A stretch of 64,000 bases of DNA from contig NC_133650.1 in assembly GCF_009905375.1 (NCBI RefSeq), positions 293,646,270 through 293,710,269 of the forward strand, written 5' to 3'. Position numbers and translations under genes: made by a program. The stretch's first letter is position 1. Each line of letters begins with the position of its first letter. This stretch comes from Apium graveolens. Taxonomy: Eukaryota > Streptophyta > Magnoliopsida > Apiales > Apiaceae. The notes beneath the pieces are model-generated. The model was given only the letters and a program-made list of their open reading frames with translations. It was not told the origin of the DNA and ran no database searches. Shown piece after piece: positions 11,160 through 20,754 of the stretch.

Positions 11160-13093
11160 GTTAACCCCTACCTTCCCATTTCTATTAGATTTCCTTTTAG
11201 TTTCCTTTTTATCCTCAACCACTTTGAGCCTATTCTTTACTGTTCTAAGGTCATGTGTCCTATATTCACCTTACTGAAATCTTTGGATGTGCTTGCTTCT
11301 TCTTTGACAAAGTTCTTGGAAGTTGAACCAAACTTTTTGTTGAGTTTCTTTAGATTTTCACTTTTAGAAACATCTGCCTGTTTTAATTGAGGAACCTTCA
11401 ACGGATGCTCCTTTTCTTCTTTCAACGGATAACTTTCATCATCCGTTGATTCCACATCCGTTAACAGCCCATCAATTAGTTCCATTTTCTTTTTATTTTT
11501 ATCCCAGGCAGTCTCATAGAATGATTCAATTCCTTGGACCTTGGCAATTTGAGCACTAACATCCCTAGATGTCTTCCAGGCTTTAATCACCTCTTTCTCT
11601 CTCTCTAATTGATTAGAAAGTATTTCTACTTTCTTAACAGATTCAGCTAGTTCATTTTCAACAGATATACAATGTAGCTTAGTTTTCTCTAGGTCAATCA
11701 ACTTATCTTCTAACACAGCATTTCTATCACTTAAAAATAAATTGTTCTCTTTAATCCTACTATTTTCTTTAGCAAGAGATTTAAGAGACACACGCAAATG
11801 ATACAGTTCAGTAGACATGTCATTAAAAGCATCATTGCACTCTTCTTTAGTAAGCTGTGTTAAATCAGTAGTGATTACCTGGTTGCTTGATGAATTAACT
11901 TCATTTTCCTCAGAATCAGCCATGAGAGCCAAGTTGACATATTCCACATCTTCATCCTCTTCTTCTCCATCAGCTGCCCAGTCTTTTTCTTGAGTAATGA
12001 AAGCCCTCTCCTTTTGCTTGAGCAGATCAAAATATTTCTTTTTGTAATCTACTTGGTCAAATTTCTTCTTTTCAGAAGTTGGCTTTCTGCACTCACTTGC
12101 AAAGTGTCCACTTATACCACAATTGAAACACTTGAACTTGGATTTGTCCACCATGTTCTTATGAGGTTTAGTGGCTCTAGTGTTTTTCCTAAATTTCATC
12201 TTTGCAAATCTTCTGGACAGAAATGCAAGATGCTCATCAATACCATCAGAGTCATCTTGGATGGAGTTGTCTTCATTCTCAGCAACTTGCTCCTTACCCT
12301 TGCTTGATTCTGATTTGCTTGTGCCATCTTTGGAGTTTAATGTAGATCTCACAGTTTCTTGTCTGCATTCTTTCTCATTTTCAGCTACCAAGGCAACTGA
12401 ACCTCCTTTCTTTCTTCCCTTCTCCAATACCTCATCCTGTTCCAGCTCTAGTTCATAAGTCTTCAAGATTCCATATAATCTTTCAAGAGTGAAGTCCTTA
12501 TAATCTTGAGAGTTTCTCAAGGAGACAGTCATGGGTTTCCATTCCTTTGGCAAGGATCTTAAAAATTTAAGATTTGAATCCTTCACCTGGTACACTCTAC
12601 CATACAGCTTCAGTCCATTCAACAGCTTTTGGAATCTATTGAATGTGTCATTTAAAGATTCATTTTCTTCAAAATGAAAATACTCATACTGTTGAATAAG
12701 AAGCTGCATTTTGTTTTCTTTTACTTGTTCTGTACCTTCACACAGTAGCTGAACTGTGTCCCAAACCTCTTTGGCAGTTGTGCAATTTATCACATTATCA
12801 AACATATCCTTGTCAAGACCATTAAACAAAATGTTCATAGCCTTCTTATCCTTGTGGACTTCTTCTGTGTCTTCCATTGTTCATTCTGCTCTAGGTTTTG
12901 GAATGGATTGACCAACAACAATTGTGGCTGTAGCAACTGTGGCTACTTTGTGGGGAATGTGAGGACCATTCTCAATGCAGTTTACATAACCTTCATCTTG
13001 GGAGAGTAGATGAAGGTGCATTTTCACCTTCCAATGGTGATAACTGTCTTTGTCAAGAACTGGGATTTTTACTCCAATATCCTTCTTACTCAT
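11160..13093 (-). pseudogene. gag of the inner SIRE-like element, broken
   Basis: Starts at ATG 13093, about 40 bases inside the primer-binding site. N-terminal copia gag region: KIPVLDKDSYHHWKVKMHLHL, then EVWDTVQLLCEGTEQVKENKMQLLIQQYE. A CCHC zinc knuckle CFNCGISGHFASEC is encoded near 12080-12130, followed by a long coiled-coil rich tail. Breaks: one in-frame TGA at 12881-12883 (consistent with TGG to TGA) and a frameshift at about 11240, after which KNRLKVVEDKKETKRK continues in another frame to the gap. The tail encodes VESTDDES-YPLKEEKEHPLK from four copies of the LTR motif ATCCGTT/AACGGAT (11398-11464). Confidence 0.88.
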
Positions 13094-13134
13094 CTTTGTT
13101 AGTTTCCAAGATCTTTAAACTCTTTGTGTGTCAA

Positions 13135-13152
13135 GAGCTTGCTCTGATACCA
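13135..13152 (-). other. Primer-binding site, initiator tRNA-Met type
   Basis: On the minus strand TGGTATCAGAGCAAGCTC, two bases from the 5' LTR at 13155-14213. TGGTATCAGAGC is the usual copia site complementary to initiator tRNA-Met. Confidence 0.9.
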
Positions 13153-13154
13153 AT

Positions 13155-14213
13155 TGTTATTCCTAATGAACTAACAATGAGATTTACAGAAGGGGGGTTG
13201 AATGTAAATCTCAAAACTTTTTCAAGTTTTGAGCAGTTTCAAAGGCTATGTGTTTAAGATAAACAAGTGTATGAATTGCTTTAAGCTAATACAGACAGAT
13301 ATATATTCAAACACTAATGTAAAGAACACAACAGACCTTAAAAACTTTTCTGGTGGATTGTTGTTCCACCAGAGATGGTATTTCAGAAAATCTGTGATTC
13401 AAGAAGTTGATCACAGCTGCATCCTAGTACAAACTAGATAATTTTTTTCTCAAGATTTTTCTAAACAGTTCTGGAAAAATTCATATCTAATTACTAGCTT
13501 CTACTTGGTTTATATATTACCAAGTTTACAAGTGAAGACAAAGATAAAAAGTACAATAATAAAATAAGTTCTCCACTTGTTTCTTCTCCATTTTACTCCA
13601 GTGTATTGTTGACTATTGCCTCTTTATACTAGAGTAGAACGGCTGCTTTTTCTGATGTTCCTGAAATAGGCTACCACATCTCAGTTGTCTCTGTCAACCC
13701 ATGTGCCTCTGTTTGTAGGTACAACTACCACTTGTCAACTGCTATCTAACAGAACATCCATTGAAGCCTTCATCCGTTGATGGCTTTATCCGTTGATGTG
13801 TTAGCAGTTGAAGCTCTATCCGTTGATGCACTCATCCGTTGAAGGATGTTATCCGTTGAAGCTTTAGAGACATCCGTTGAAGCTTTGTTTCTCATCCGTT
13901 GAAGGTCTTTAAGTTATCCGTTGACACCATTTTCATTTATACAAAATTACAAGGCATGAAATATTTACAATTGGCCTTCCTATCTGCATATCCTCTAGTA
14001 GTCAACATGACTTATAATTTCCCTCAACATTTAAGAATTATATCTCAAATTCAGAGACTAAAATGTGCTACAATACTAGACTTATTTCTAAGTAAAGCGA
14101 CACCATCAATGGATAGCCAAAATGGTCTTATCTGTTGAGGCTACAAACACTAGTTTTCTACTTAAGTGTTTTATTAAACATATCATCAAACTAATGCACA
14201 TATATTCCTAACA
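13155..14213 (-). repeat. 5' LTR of the inner SIRE-like element
   Basis: 1059 bp, the partner of 8428-9486 with about 14 substitutions. A TATATAAA-like sequence on the minus strand near 13509-13517 could serve as the promoter TATA. The ATCCGTTGA array is at about 13757-13924. Confidence 0.95.
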
Positions 14214-14218
14214 ATGTC

Positions 14219-15298
14219 TCAGGCCCGATGAGGCACGCTTGGCTCTTGAAGAAGTTCATGAAGGTATATGTGGGCAACACTTGGGGGCAGAGCACTAGCT
14301 CATAAGATAACCCGTTTAGGCTTCTATTGGCCAGGAATGATGGCTGATGCCAAAGAGTATGTGAAGAAGTGTGACCGCTGTCGGAAGTATGCACCTTTCA
14401 TTAGACAACCCCTCGAGATGCTGACCTCCATCAACTCACCCATCCCCTTTGCTATGTGGGGAATGGATATACTTGGGCCTTTCCCCATGGCCACATCACA
14501 AAGGAAGTTCCTGATTGTAGCCATTGATTATTTTACTAAGTTGATTGAAGCCAAGCCTTTGGCCAAGATCACAATTAAGCAGGTTGCACAATTCCTGTGG
14601 GAAAATATCATGTGCCGGTATGGAATTCCCCGCATCCTAGTCACTGACAATGGAACACAGTTCAACAATGATGAATTCAAGAAGTATTATGAGGAGAATG
14701 AAATTGAATTACGATTCACCTCTGTGGCTCACCCGCAAGCCAATGGGCAAGCGGAAGTGGCGAATCGAATAATCCTGGATGGACTAAAGAAGAGGATCGA
14801 GAAGTCGAGGAATAATTGGGTGGATGAAATACTCCCAATACTATGGGCCTATAGGACTACCTGTAGAGTCACGACTGGAGCAACTCCCTTCATGTTAGCA
14901 TATGGGGCAGAAGCAGTTGTTACTGTAGAAATATCACATTCCTCCTCCAGGATTCAAGCTTTCAATGGTGAGGAAAATGAGGAAGGGCAAAGGTTAGCCC
15001 TGGATCTAATTGATGAAGTGCGAGATGAGGCACATGCGAAGATAGTGGAATATCAGAAAAAGGCTTCATTCTACTACAACCTAAGGGTTAAAGAAAGGTT
15101 CTTCAAACAGGGTGACTTAGTCTTGAGGAAGGTGGAAGCTTCTGGTATAGGACAGAAAGGGAAACTTGCCCCAAATTGGGAAGGGCCATACAAGGTCAAG
15201 AGTGTTCAAGGTTGAGGAACCTACAAGCTTGAGACTATGGATGGCTTTGAAGTCCGAGAACTTGGCATGCACAGAACCTGAAGATTTACTATGTGTAA
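14219..15298 (+). pseudogene. Integrase of the Tat gypsy
   Basis: Resumes the gypsy pol after the SIRE-like insertion. Zinc-binding part: EEVHEGICGQHLGG, then CDRCRKYAPF. The catalytic DDE triad is intact: WGMDILGPFP, VTDNGTQF and NGQAEVANR. The C-terminal part has FKQGDLVLRKVEASG and LAPNWEGPYKVKSV. Breaks: a one-base shift near 14285, TGA at about 15213-15215, and a further shift before the natural end near LKIYYV (about 15295). No chromodomain is seen. Confidence 0.9.
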
Positions 15299-15610
15299 GG
15301 CGGTTGAACACGATTCTCACTTGTCAAGATGACAAGTAGGTTGAAAAGCACCTTGAAGCTTTGCTTGCTTAGGATTTATATGTTTTAGTTTGAGGTTTAT
15401 TAAGACTTGTGTAAGGGATGAATCCCAATAATTTGTGAAATTCAGAAAGTTTTCAAAATATGTTCCAGTAACAAGACAAGTAAACTAAGTGCATAAGATG
15501 AAAGCATAAAATTCGATAAATAAAACTGGTTCGAATAAATAGTACAAAGTCTGATAAACAAAGTCTCGATGACAAGATAAAATAAATAAGCCACGCAGGG
15601 CTGAAAAGCT

Positions 15611-17519
15611 CTAAGGAGCAGAGGTGCCCTCGGCATCCATATCATCATCTCCTCTGCTCTCGCTGAAAGTCTCAGTCATCCCGGAGGAGGAAGAGCTATC
15701 ATCCGCAGCAGGCCTCGAAGATGACTCGGGAGGAAGAAGAAGCGGGTCCTGAGGGATACGATCTGAGATAACTACTCGGGTACGAAACCTCTGCAGCAAT
15801 GCCTCGTCATCAGGGCAGACATAATCCGGCGGGTTAATATCAGGACATGCCTCGTTCACGGTCCCAAGGGCCGTGTCCCAGCCAGTCCTAAAAAACCTAG
15901 GGAAGACTGAGTCGTCCCTCACCCTCATGGACTGGGTAAACTCCTTCGAATCCAAGTAGTTGTCAATCGCCTTATATCTCTCGGCCCGTAGCACCACCAA
16001 CTCAACGTTGGACTCTCCGAGCTTCTCCTCCTTACGCTTCAGCTTCCGCTCCAAAGCGGCGTACTTCTTCTGCTGCTTCCTGAGGGCATTATCAGCTTTG
16101 TCAGAAGCCCTCTTTCATGATTCATCTTGCCTCACAGCGCCTTGAAAATAGGCATTAGACTGAAACGAAACAATAAACGAGGATATAATAAGGCAAGAAA
16201 AGGCTAAAAGTAAAAAGAAAGAAAAATTTCAAGGAAGGGACATACCGATGCCAGGGACTGAGCTCCCATGAGCTTTATCCTCTCCAGGTCAGGGGTAGCA
16301 ACCATGTCAGTAAATTCCTTGGGGGTTACGCTGTGGTAGGACCAGTCCCAAGCGTACTTTATGGATCCAACCATGGTATCCCCTCGGCGGAATCCCCAAA
16401 GTGGCTGAAAGGCACCCGTAGCAACAGAGACATGAGCAGCAATAGTGATAGGGGCATTGTGGGCCTCAGCTCCCTCAGCTGGAACCTCCACCATGGGCTC
16501 CATGTGCTTCCGTAGGAAGCTAGGTTCCGTATCCTTTCCTTGAGTATCCAGACCCGCAAGGCGAGCCTTTTCATCCTCGCAGTCTCCTCAACGAGAGGCA
16601 CATTATCCTCGTTGATTTCCTTAGCAGCTGCAAAACAAGAGAAAAAACAAAATAAGTGGTGTCAATAATGCATGAAAGAAAGTGAAAACAAAAAGGGAAG
16701 AAAAATACCCTGTTGAGAAACAGAGGATAACCCCACGTGGATGAGGGAGAACTCTTCTAAAAGATTCCAGCTGATAGTGGCACCATCATCCCGAGTAAGC
16801 TCATCATAAATGATAGTTTCCTCGAGGGTTAGGTGAATGGATTTGAGGCTACCATCACTAACCTTCCTGAAGGAAGATCTGAAGAGAGTGCCCCAGTCAC
16901 CATTCTCCCACCTTAACCCGACAAAACTATTCCTCCAATTTTGGTTATTGTCGGGAATGGAGGCGTTGTTAAAAATGTGCTTACACTTGGGCCTTTGTTT
17001 AATGTAAACCCAACCACAAATACTCGAAGAACTGTTATAACATTGGAAAATCTTCCTAAAAACAACTACAGATAAGGGAAAACCTTCCTAAAGACAACAA
17101 ACCATGAAACATAAAATGTTCCTCCAGGCATTTGGAGGAAGCTGACAGGGGTTAATTTGCAAATCAGCTAGGAGGTGAGGAATGAAGGGATGAAAAGGAA
17201 ACCTAAGCCCAGTATCAAGGGCATCTTTGTAAACAAAAAGAGTATCGGGTTTCCAGTGGCAAGTATGGTCGCCACCGGAAACTGGAACTAGCCTAAGGGG
17301 AGGACGAACATTATAACGTGCGTTTAACTTATCGTAATCAATATTGTGCCATGTGTTGCAATAATTGAAAGAGTCAAGATGTATAGTTGAGGGATATTCG
17401 TCCCCCCTAGTATTAATTATATCTATCAAAGACATGTAAGAAGAGAGGATTTCGACATCCTTACCTCGTTTTGAAGCTGAGGCTATCTTGGCCGCTCTCT
17501 CGGAATTCTTATCAGCCAT
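15611..17519 (-). pseudogene. Antisense spliced gene in the 3' region of the Tat gypsy
   Basis: Runs opposite to the element. ATG 17519 starts MADKNSERAAKIASASKRGKD. A region with FPFHPFIPHLLADLQINPCQLPPNAW resembles the plant 'putative gypsy type transposon' domain. Likely exons are 17519-16709, 16627-16246 and 16159-15611. Their introns (16708-16628, 16245-16160) have GT...AG borders, including GTATGT and TTTGCAG/TTTCAG. The last exon encodes a lysine/glutamate coiled coil (KLKRKEEKLGES) and an acidic Ser-rich tail. It is damaged by a stop at about 17087-17090, next to a local duplication of CTTTAGGAAGGTTTTCC, and by a TGA near 16115. Tat elements such as Grande carry antisense ORFs here; the function is unknown. 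Confidence 0.7.
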
Positions 17520-17704
17520 GATAAAACTTGAAAGACCTTGAAACCTTGGACGGAAGGAGGCCGGAGAAGACTAAGGCCGGAGAAGGCTAGGGACTTGGCC
17601 GAAAAACTTCTAAAAAGAGAATGTTTGAGGAGAGTAGAGAATGCTTTGAGGAGAGGAAATGAGGAGTGGAATGAGAAGTGTGGAGAGTCACACCCCCCCT
17701 CCAC

Positions 17705-17714
17705 TCTTATATAG
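17705..17714 (-). promoter_or_regulatory. TATA box of the antisense gene
   Basis: Minus-strand CTATATAAGA followed by a pyrimidine-rich leader (CTCCTCATTTCCTCTCC) and, about 185 bases on, the ATG at 17519. The spacing and composition fit a plant core promoter. Confidence 0.6.
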
Positions 17715-17731
17715 GCACATGGAGGGCAAAT

Positions 17732-18177
17732 TGGGCCTAAAAAGCCCATTTAGGCCCAAAAAATGGAGAATTTTGAAAAGTTCTAGTAGATTTTGGAAAA
17801 ATCCAAGTAAATCCTAGAAACAAATAGAAGATTCTAGAAAAATCTGGAGTTTGGGCTTAAAAAGAAGGCCCAACCCAAACTTTATTGAGCCTAGGGGTAT
17901 GAAAAGCCCAGAGTAAGGGCCCATGACAGAAAACACAAATCTTTTTTGGCCTAAAAAAGCAAGCCTAGAAAGGTCTTGGGCCCAAGGAAGCCCAGAACCA
18001 AAGAATAAATCAAAAAAGACCCAGTTGAAAAAGCCCAGTAAAGGGTTCCATAAAAAAATAGCCCAAGTAAAAAGGCCGGGGAATGAGGCCCAATATGTTT
18101 AAATAGGGTTAAGTTAGGCCCATGAGCCAAAGCCCAGTTGAAAGAATGGGCACAAGGAAGCCCAGAAAAAATGGGCC
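17732..18177. promoter_or_regulatory. Cluster of TGGGCY motifs upstream of the antisense gene
   Basis: About 17 copies of TGGGCC/TGGGCT on either strand in about 450 bp (for example 17732, 17850, 17978, 18172), directly upstream of the antisense TATA box. TGGGCY is the site II element bound by TCP factors in plant promoters. Regulation is an inference from position and density. Confidence 0.5.
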
Positions 18178-18180
18178 AAA

Positions 18181-18670
18181 AACATGTGAAAATCTTAATC
18201 CCATTTTTGACCAGAATTTATGTAGAATTCCTGGTCGAATGGATAAGGTCGAAAATCACTTCGATCAGGGCTGAAAATGAGGGATAAATCGATCAAAACC
18301 TGACCCAATTCGACTAGAAATCACATAGAAATTCTGGTCGAAGTGCTTGAGGTCGAAAAAACCACGACCAGGGTCAAAAAGGGCTGAATTCGGTCAGAAA
18401 AACAAAAGAAATCCGAACCGAAAGGGTCAGGAATCCTCGTCGAATGCTTCTAGTCGAAAATATTGTCGACCAGGACTGTGTAGGAGTTAATTCGATAAAA
18501 AATCATCAATCCTGGCCGAAATGGTTAGGATTCTTGATCAAAAAAAATTGATAAAATTCATAGCCGAAATTCGACCAAGATTCCTGCTCGAATGAATCCT
18601 GCCCGAAATAGCTTCGATCTGGGCAATTCAAGGGTTAATTCGACCAGGATCCTGGTCGAACAGGATTCCT
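18181..18670. repeat. Diverged TTCGACC/GGTCGAA-rich repeat region
   Basis: Noncoding part of the gypsy 3' region with many degenerate copies of GGTCGAAT and CGACCAGG at irregular spacing of about 35-60 bp. No open frame of interest. Confidence 0.6.
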
Positions 18671-18739
18671 GGTCGAAATATGTATAAAAAAAGAGAAGAA
18701 AAGAAAATGAGAGAGAGAAAAAAATGTTTTCTGAAAAAG

Positions 18740-19135
18740 GATTTTATATTCTGGAAAATAAAAATTCCTGAATATTTTTAAAAAATAAGGAAATTCCTTA
18801 AAAAAATTCTGAAAAATATTAATATTTTCAGATATGAGGAAAAATTCCTGGAAATTAAGGAAAAATCCCATAATTGAGGGAAAAATTCCTGGAAATTAAG
18901 GCAAATTCCCAGAATTAAGGAAAAAATTCCTGAAAATTAAAGATAAATCCCAGAATTAAGGAAAAATCCAGAAAATCAAGGAAAAATCCAATAATTAAGG
19001 GAAAAATCCCAGAATTAAGGGGAAAATCCAGAAAATCAAGGAAAAATCCCAGAATCCAGGGAAAATTCCAGAAAATTAAGGAAAAATCTCAAAATTCAGG
19101 GAAAATTCCTGGAAATTAAGATAATTCCTAAATAA
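18740..19135. repeat. Tandem array of about 20-bp A-rich units
   Basis: About 18 imperfect units of the form GGAAAAATCCCAGAATTAAG, alternating with variants such as GAAAAATTCCTGGAAATTAAG. Long noncoding 3' regions with tandem repeats are common in Tat-type elements. Confidence 0.8.
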
Positions 19136-19248
19136 TAGGGAAGAAAGCAAATCGTTGTAAATGTGTAGGTCGCTCCATATTTTACGCAAAAATAATACCC
19201 TGTGAGGGAACGAATGAACTTAACTTCTGTGAAACCTAGTCACTGTTT

Positions 19249-19268
19249 CCCAAAAGTTGGGGGGCAAA
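19249..19268 (+). other. Polypurine tract of the Tat gypsy
   Basis: CCCAAAAGTTGGGGGGCAAA immediately before the 3' LTR. Confidence 0.7.
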
Positions 19269-19724
19269 TGATAGGGAAGAAAATAAGGCCTGGGTATGTA
19301 ATTAATGCTGCATTAATCATATCAGAATTGGGCCAACAGCTAGGCCCATTTTAAGTCAGCTGATAAGATGAGTACTAATGGAGAAATAAATTCTTGAAGA
19401 TTGGCCTCCAAGGAACCTGGTGGGATAAGGAATCAACTTCCTACCTTTTAGGACTCCAGAGTCCATTTGAGCTCTGAGACTTGTCCATCAAGTCTCCTAA
19501 CCCAAATCCAATTCAAGGACTCCCAAACATCTATATAAGGAGTCTCACCCTACTAATCAGAACTACATTTTTTGACTTGATCCTTGGCATACAACAAGGT
19601 ACGTAGGCATCTTGTAAGGCAGATTGAGTCACGAAACACAAGAGCAGTCAAATCGAGCCTCGAAGCTCACATTCCCTAGTAATAAACACAGTAATTAGTA
19701 TACCTTAGTTTTTGATCCATAACA
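19269..19724 (+). repeat. 3' LTR of the Tat gypsy
   Basis: 456 bp, TGATAGGGAAG to CCATAACA. It lacks 54 bp present in the 5' LTR after GCTAGGCCCATTT. A TATA box lies at 19531-19540. The target duplication TCCAT follows. Confidence 0.93.
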
Positions 19725-19729
19725 TCCAT

Positions 19730-20635
19730 ACATGGGATATTTTATGTCTCAATGAAACACGAGAGGGAATAACAATGTCATTAGTGGTCCTGTGGACTAC
19801 AGAGTCAAGAGCAGGGTCGTTGTGAATAACAGGATCATGACTATTAGGACTGGAAGTAGTATCTGTGAGCACTGGTTCATAATTAAAAGGAGTTGAGGCA
19901 GAGATATCATCTAAGCTTTTCATGGAAATATCTAAATTCCCTGTAAAATTGGCCAGAGGGGTAAATTGACAAATAGAGTCAAAACATGAAGGTGGGGTGT
20001 AAATGTAGGAGTGAGTCTTTGTGAAAATTGTGAGGTATAAGGAAAAATTGTTTCTTCAAAATTAACATTTCTTGAAATATAGAATTGTTTGGTGATGGGA
20101 TCAATGCCTTTTGAGTCATAGAATTGCCAAGAAAAATAGTTGGTATAGACCGTGAAGCGAACTTGTCAGAATCATGAACGACCATATGTGCAAGACATCC
20201 AAAAACACGAAGATGTGCATAAGAGGGTGATTTGTGAAATAATATTTCATAAGGAGAGACATAACCTAACACAGTAGTTGGTATGCGATTGATAAGGTAT
20301 GTTGAAGTGAGAATATATTTCCCCCAAAAGGAAGAAGGTAAACCAGCCTGAAATAAAAGTGCACGAGCCATTTCTAACAAATTTCGGTGCTTTCGTTCTA
20401 CCCGTCCATTTTGTTGAGGGGTGTACGGGCAAGTAGTGTGATGGACAATACCATGTGAGTACAAGAATAAAGTAAGATCACGACTTAAGAACTCACCCTT
20501 ATTATCCTTACAAAGGCAGTTAATGGTGGTAGAAAACTGGGTGTGTACATAACTAAAAAAAATCTTTAAGAGACTGATTAGCATGTTGTTTAGTAGGCAA
20601 TAAAATTGTCCACAAACCACGAGTGCAATCATCAA
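19730..20635 (-). pseudogene. copia integrase part of the outer element, broken
   Basis: Minus-strand continuation of the outer copia pol. Integrase core pieces: NCLCKDNKGEF where IRSDNGGEF is expected, so Gly is replaced by Lys next to the second Asp. Then HTTCPYTPQQNGRVERKHRNLLEMARALLF with the catalytic Glu, and the downstream FWGKYILTSTYLINRIPTT and RVFGCLAHM motifs. The linker towards RT ends with SRVSLRHKISHVWM at the gypsy insertion site. The front of the core, with the first Asp, is frameshifted around 20636-20754. Confidence 0.85.
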
Positions 20636-20754
20636 CGATTGTTAAGAAATAACGACAACCATTATGAGTGGGAACTTGATATGGTCTCCAAATATCATAA
20701 TGTACGAGATCAAAAGGCTTTAAAACTTGAGTTTGACTAGTAAAAAATGGAAGT

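Larger units (their letters stand above)
8428..14213 (-). mobile_element. SIRE/Maximus-like Ty1/copia element, innermost of the nest
   Basis: Minus-strand element with two 1059-bp LTRs, perfect target duplication ATGTC (8423-8427 and 14214-14218), an initiator-tRNA-Met primer-binding site at 13135-13152 and a polypurine tract at 9487-9505. It encodes gag with a CCHC knuckle and an extra ORF beside the 3' LTR. No protease, integrase or RT is visible, but a 100-N assembly gap sits exactly between gag and the extra ORF. The present length of 5786 bp is therefore a minimum. LTRs differ at about 14 of 1059 sites by eye (1.3%) with no indels, so the insertion is recent. Confidence 0.93.
3262..19724 (+). 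mobile_element. Tat-type Ty3/gypsy retrotransposon nested in the outer copia
   Basis: Complete LTR element with LTRs at 3262-3771 and 19269-19724, flanked by a perfect 5-bp target duplication TCCAT (3257-3261 and 19725-19729). Domain order is gag, protease, RT, RNase H, a second archaeal-type RNase H, integrase, which is the Tat arrangement (dual RNase H). A long 3' region follows, with an antisense gene and tandem repeats. It was itself interrupted at 8428-14213 by a SIRE-like copia. LTRs differ at about 21 of 456 aligned sites by eye (about 4.6%), plus a 54-bp deletion in the 3' LTR, so it is younger than its host copia. Confidence 0.95.

Noticed and set aside
11049..11390. Plus-strand frames crossing the N block
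   Set aside because: They are held open only by undefined bases and run opposite to the gag and extra ORF.
17483..17749. 88-codon minus-strand frame over the antisense leader
   Set aside because: It overlaps the TATA box and the leader of the antisense gene in another frame; a shadow, not a separate gene.
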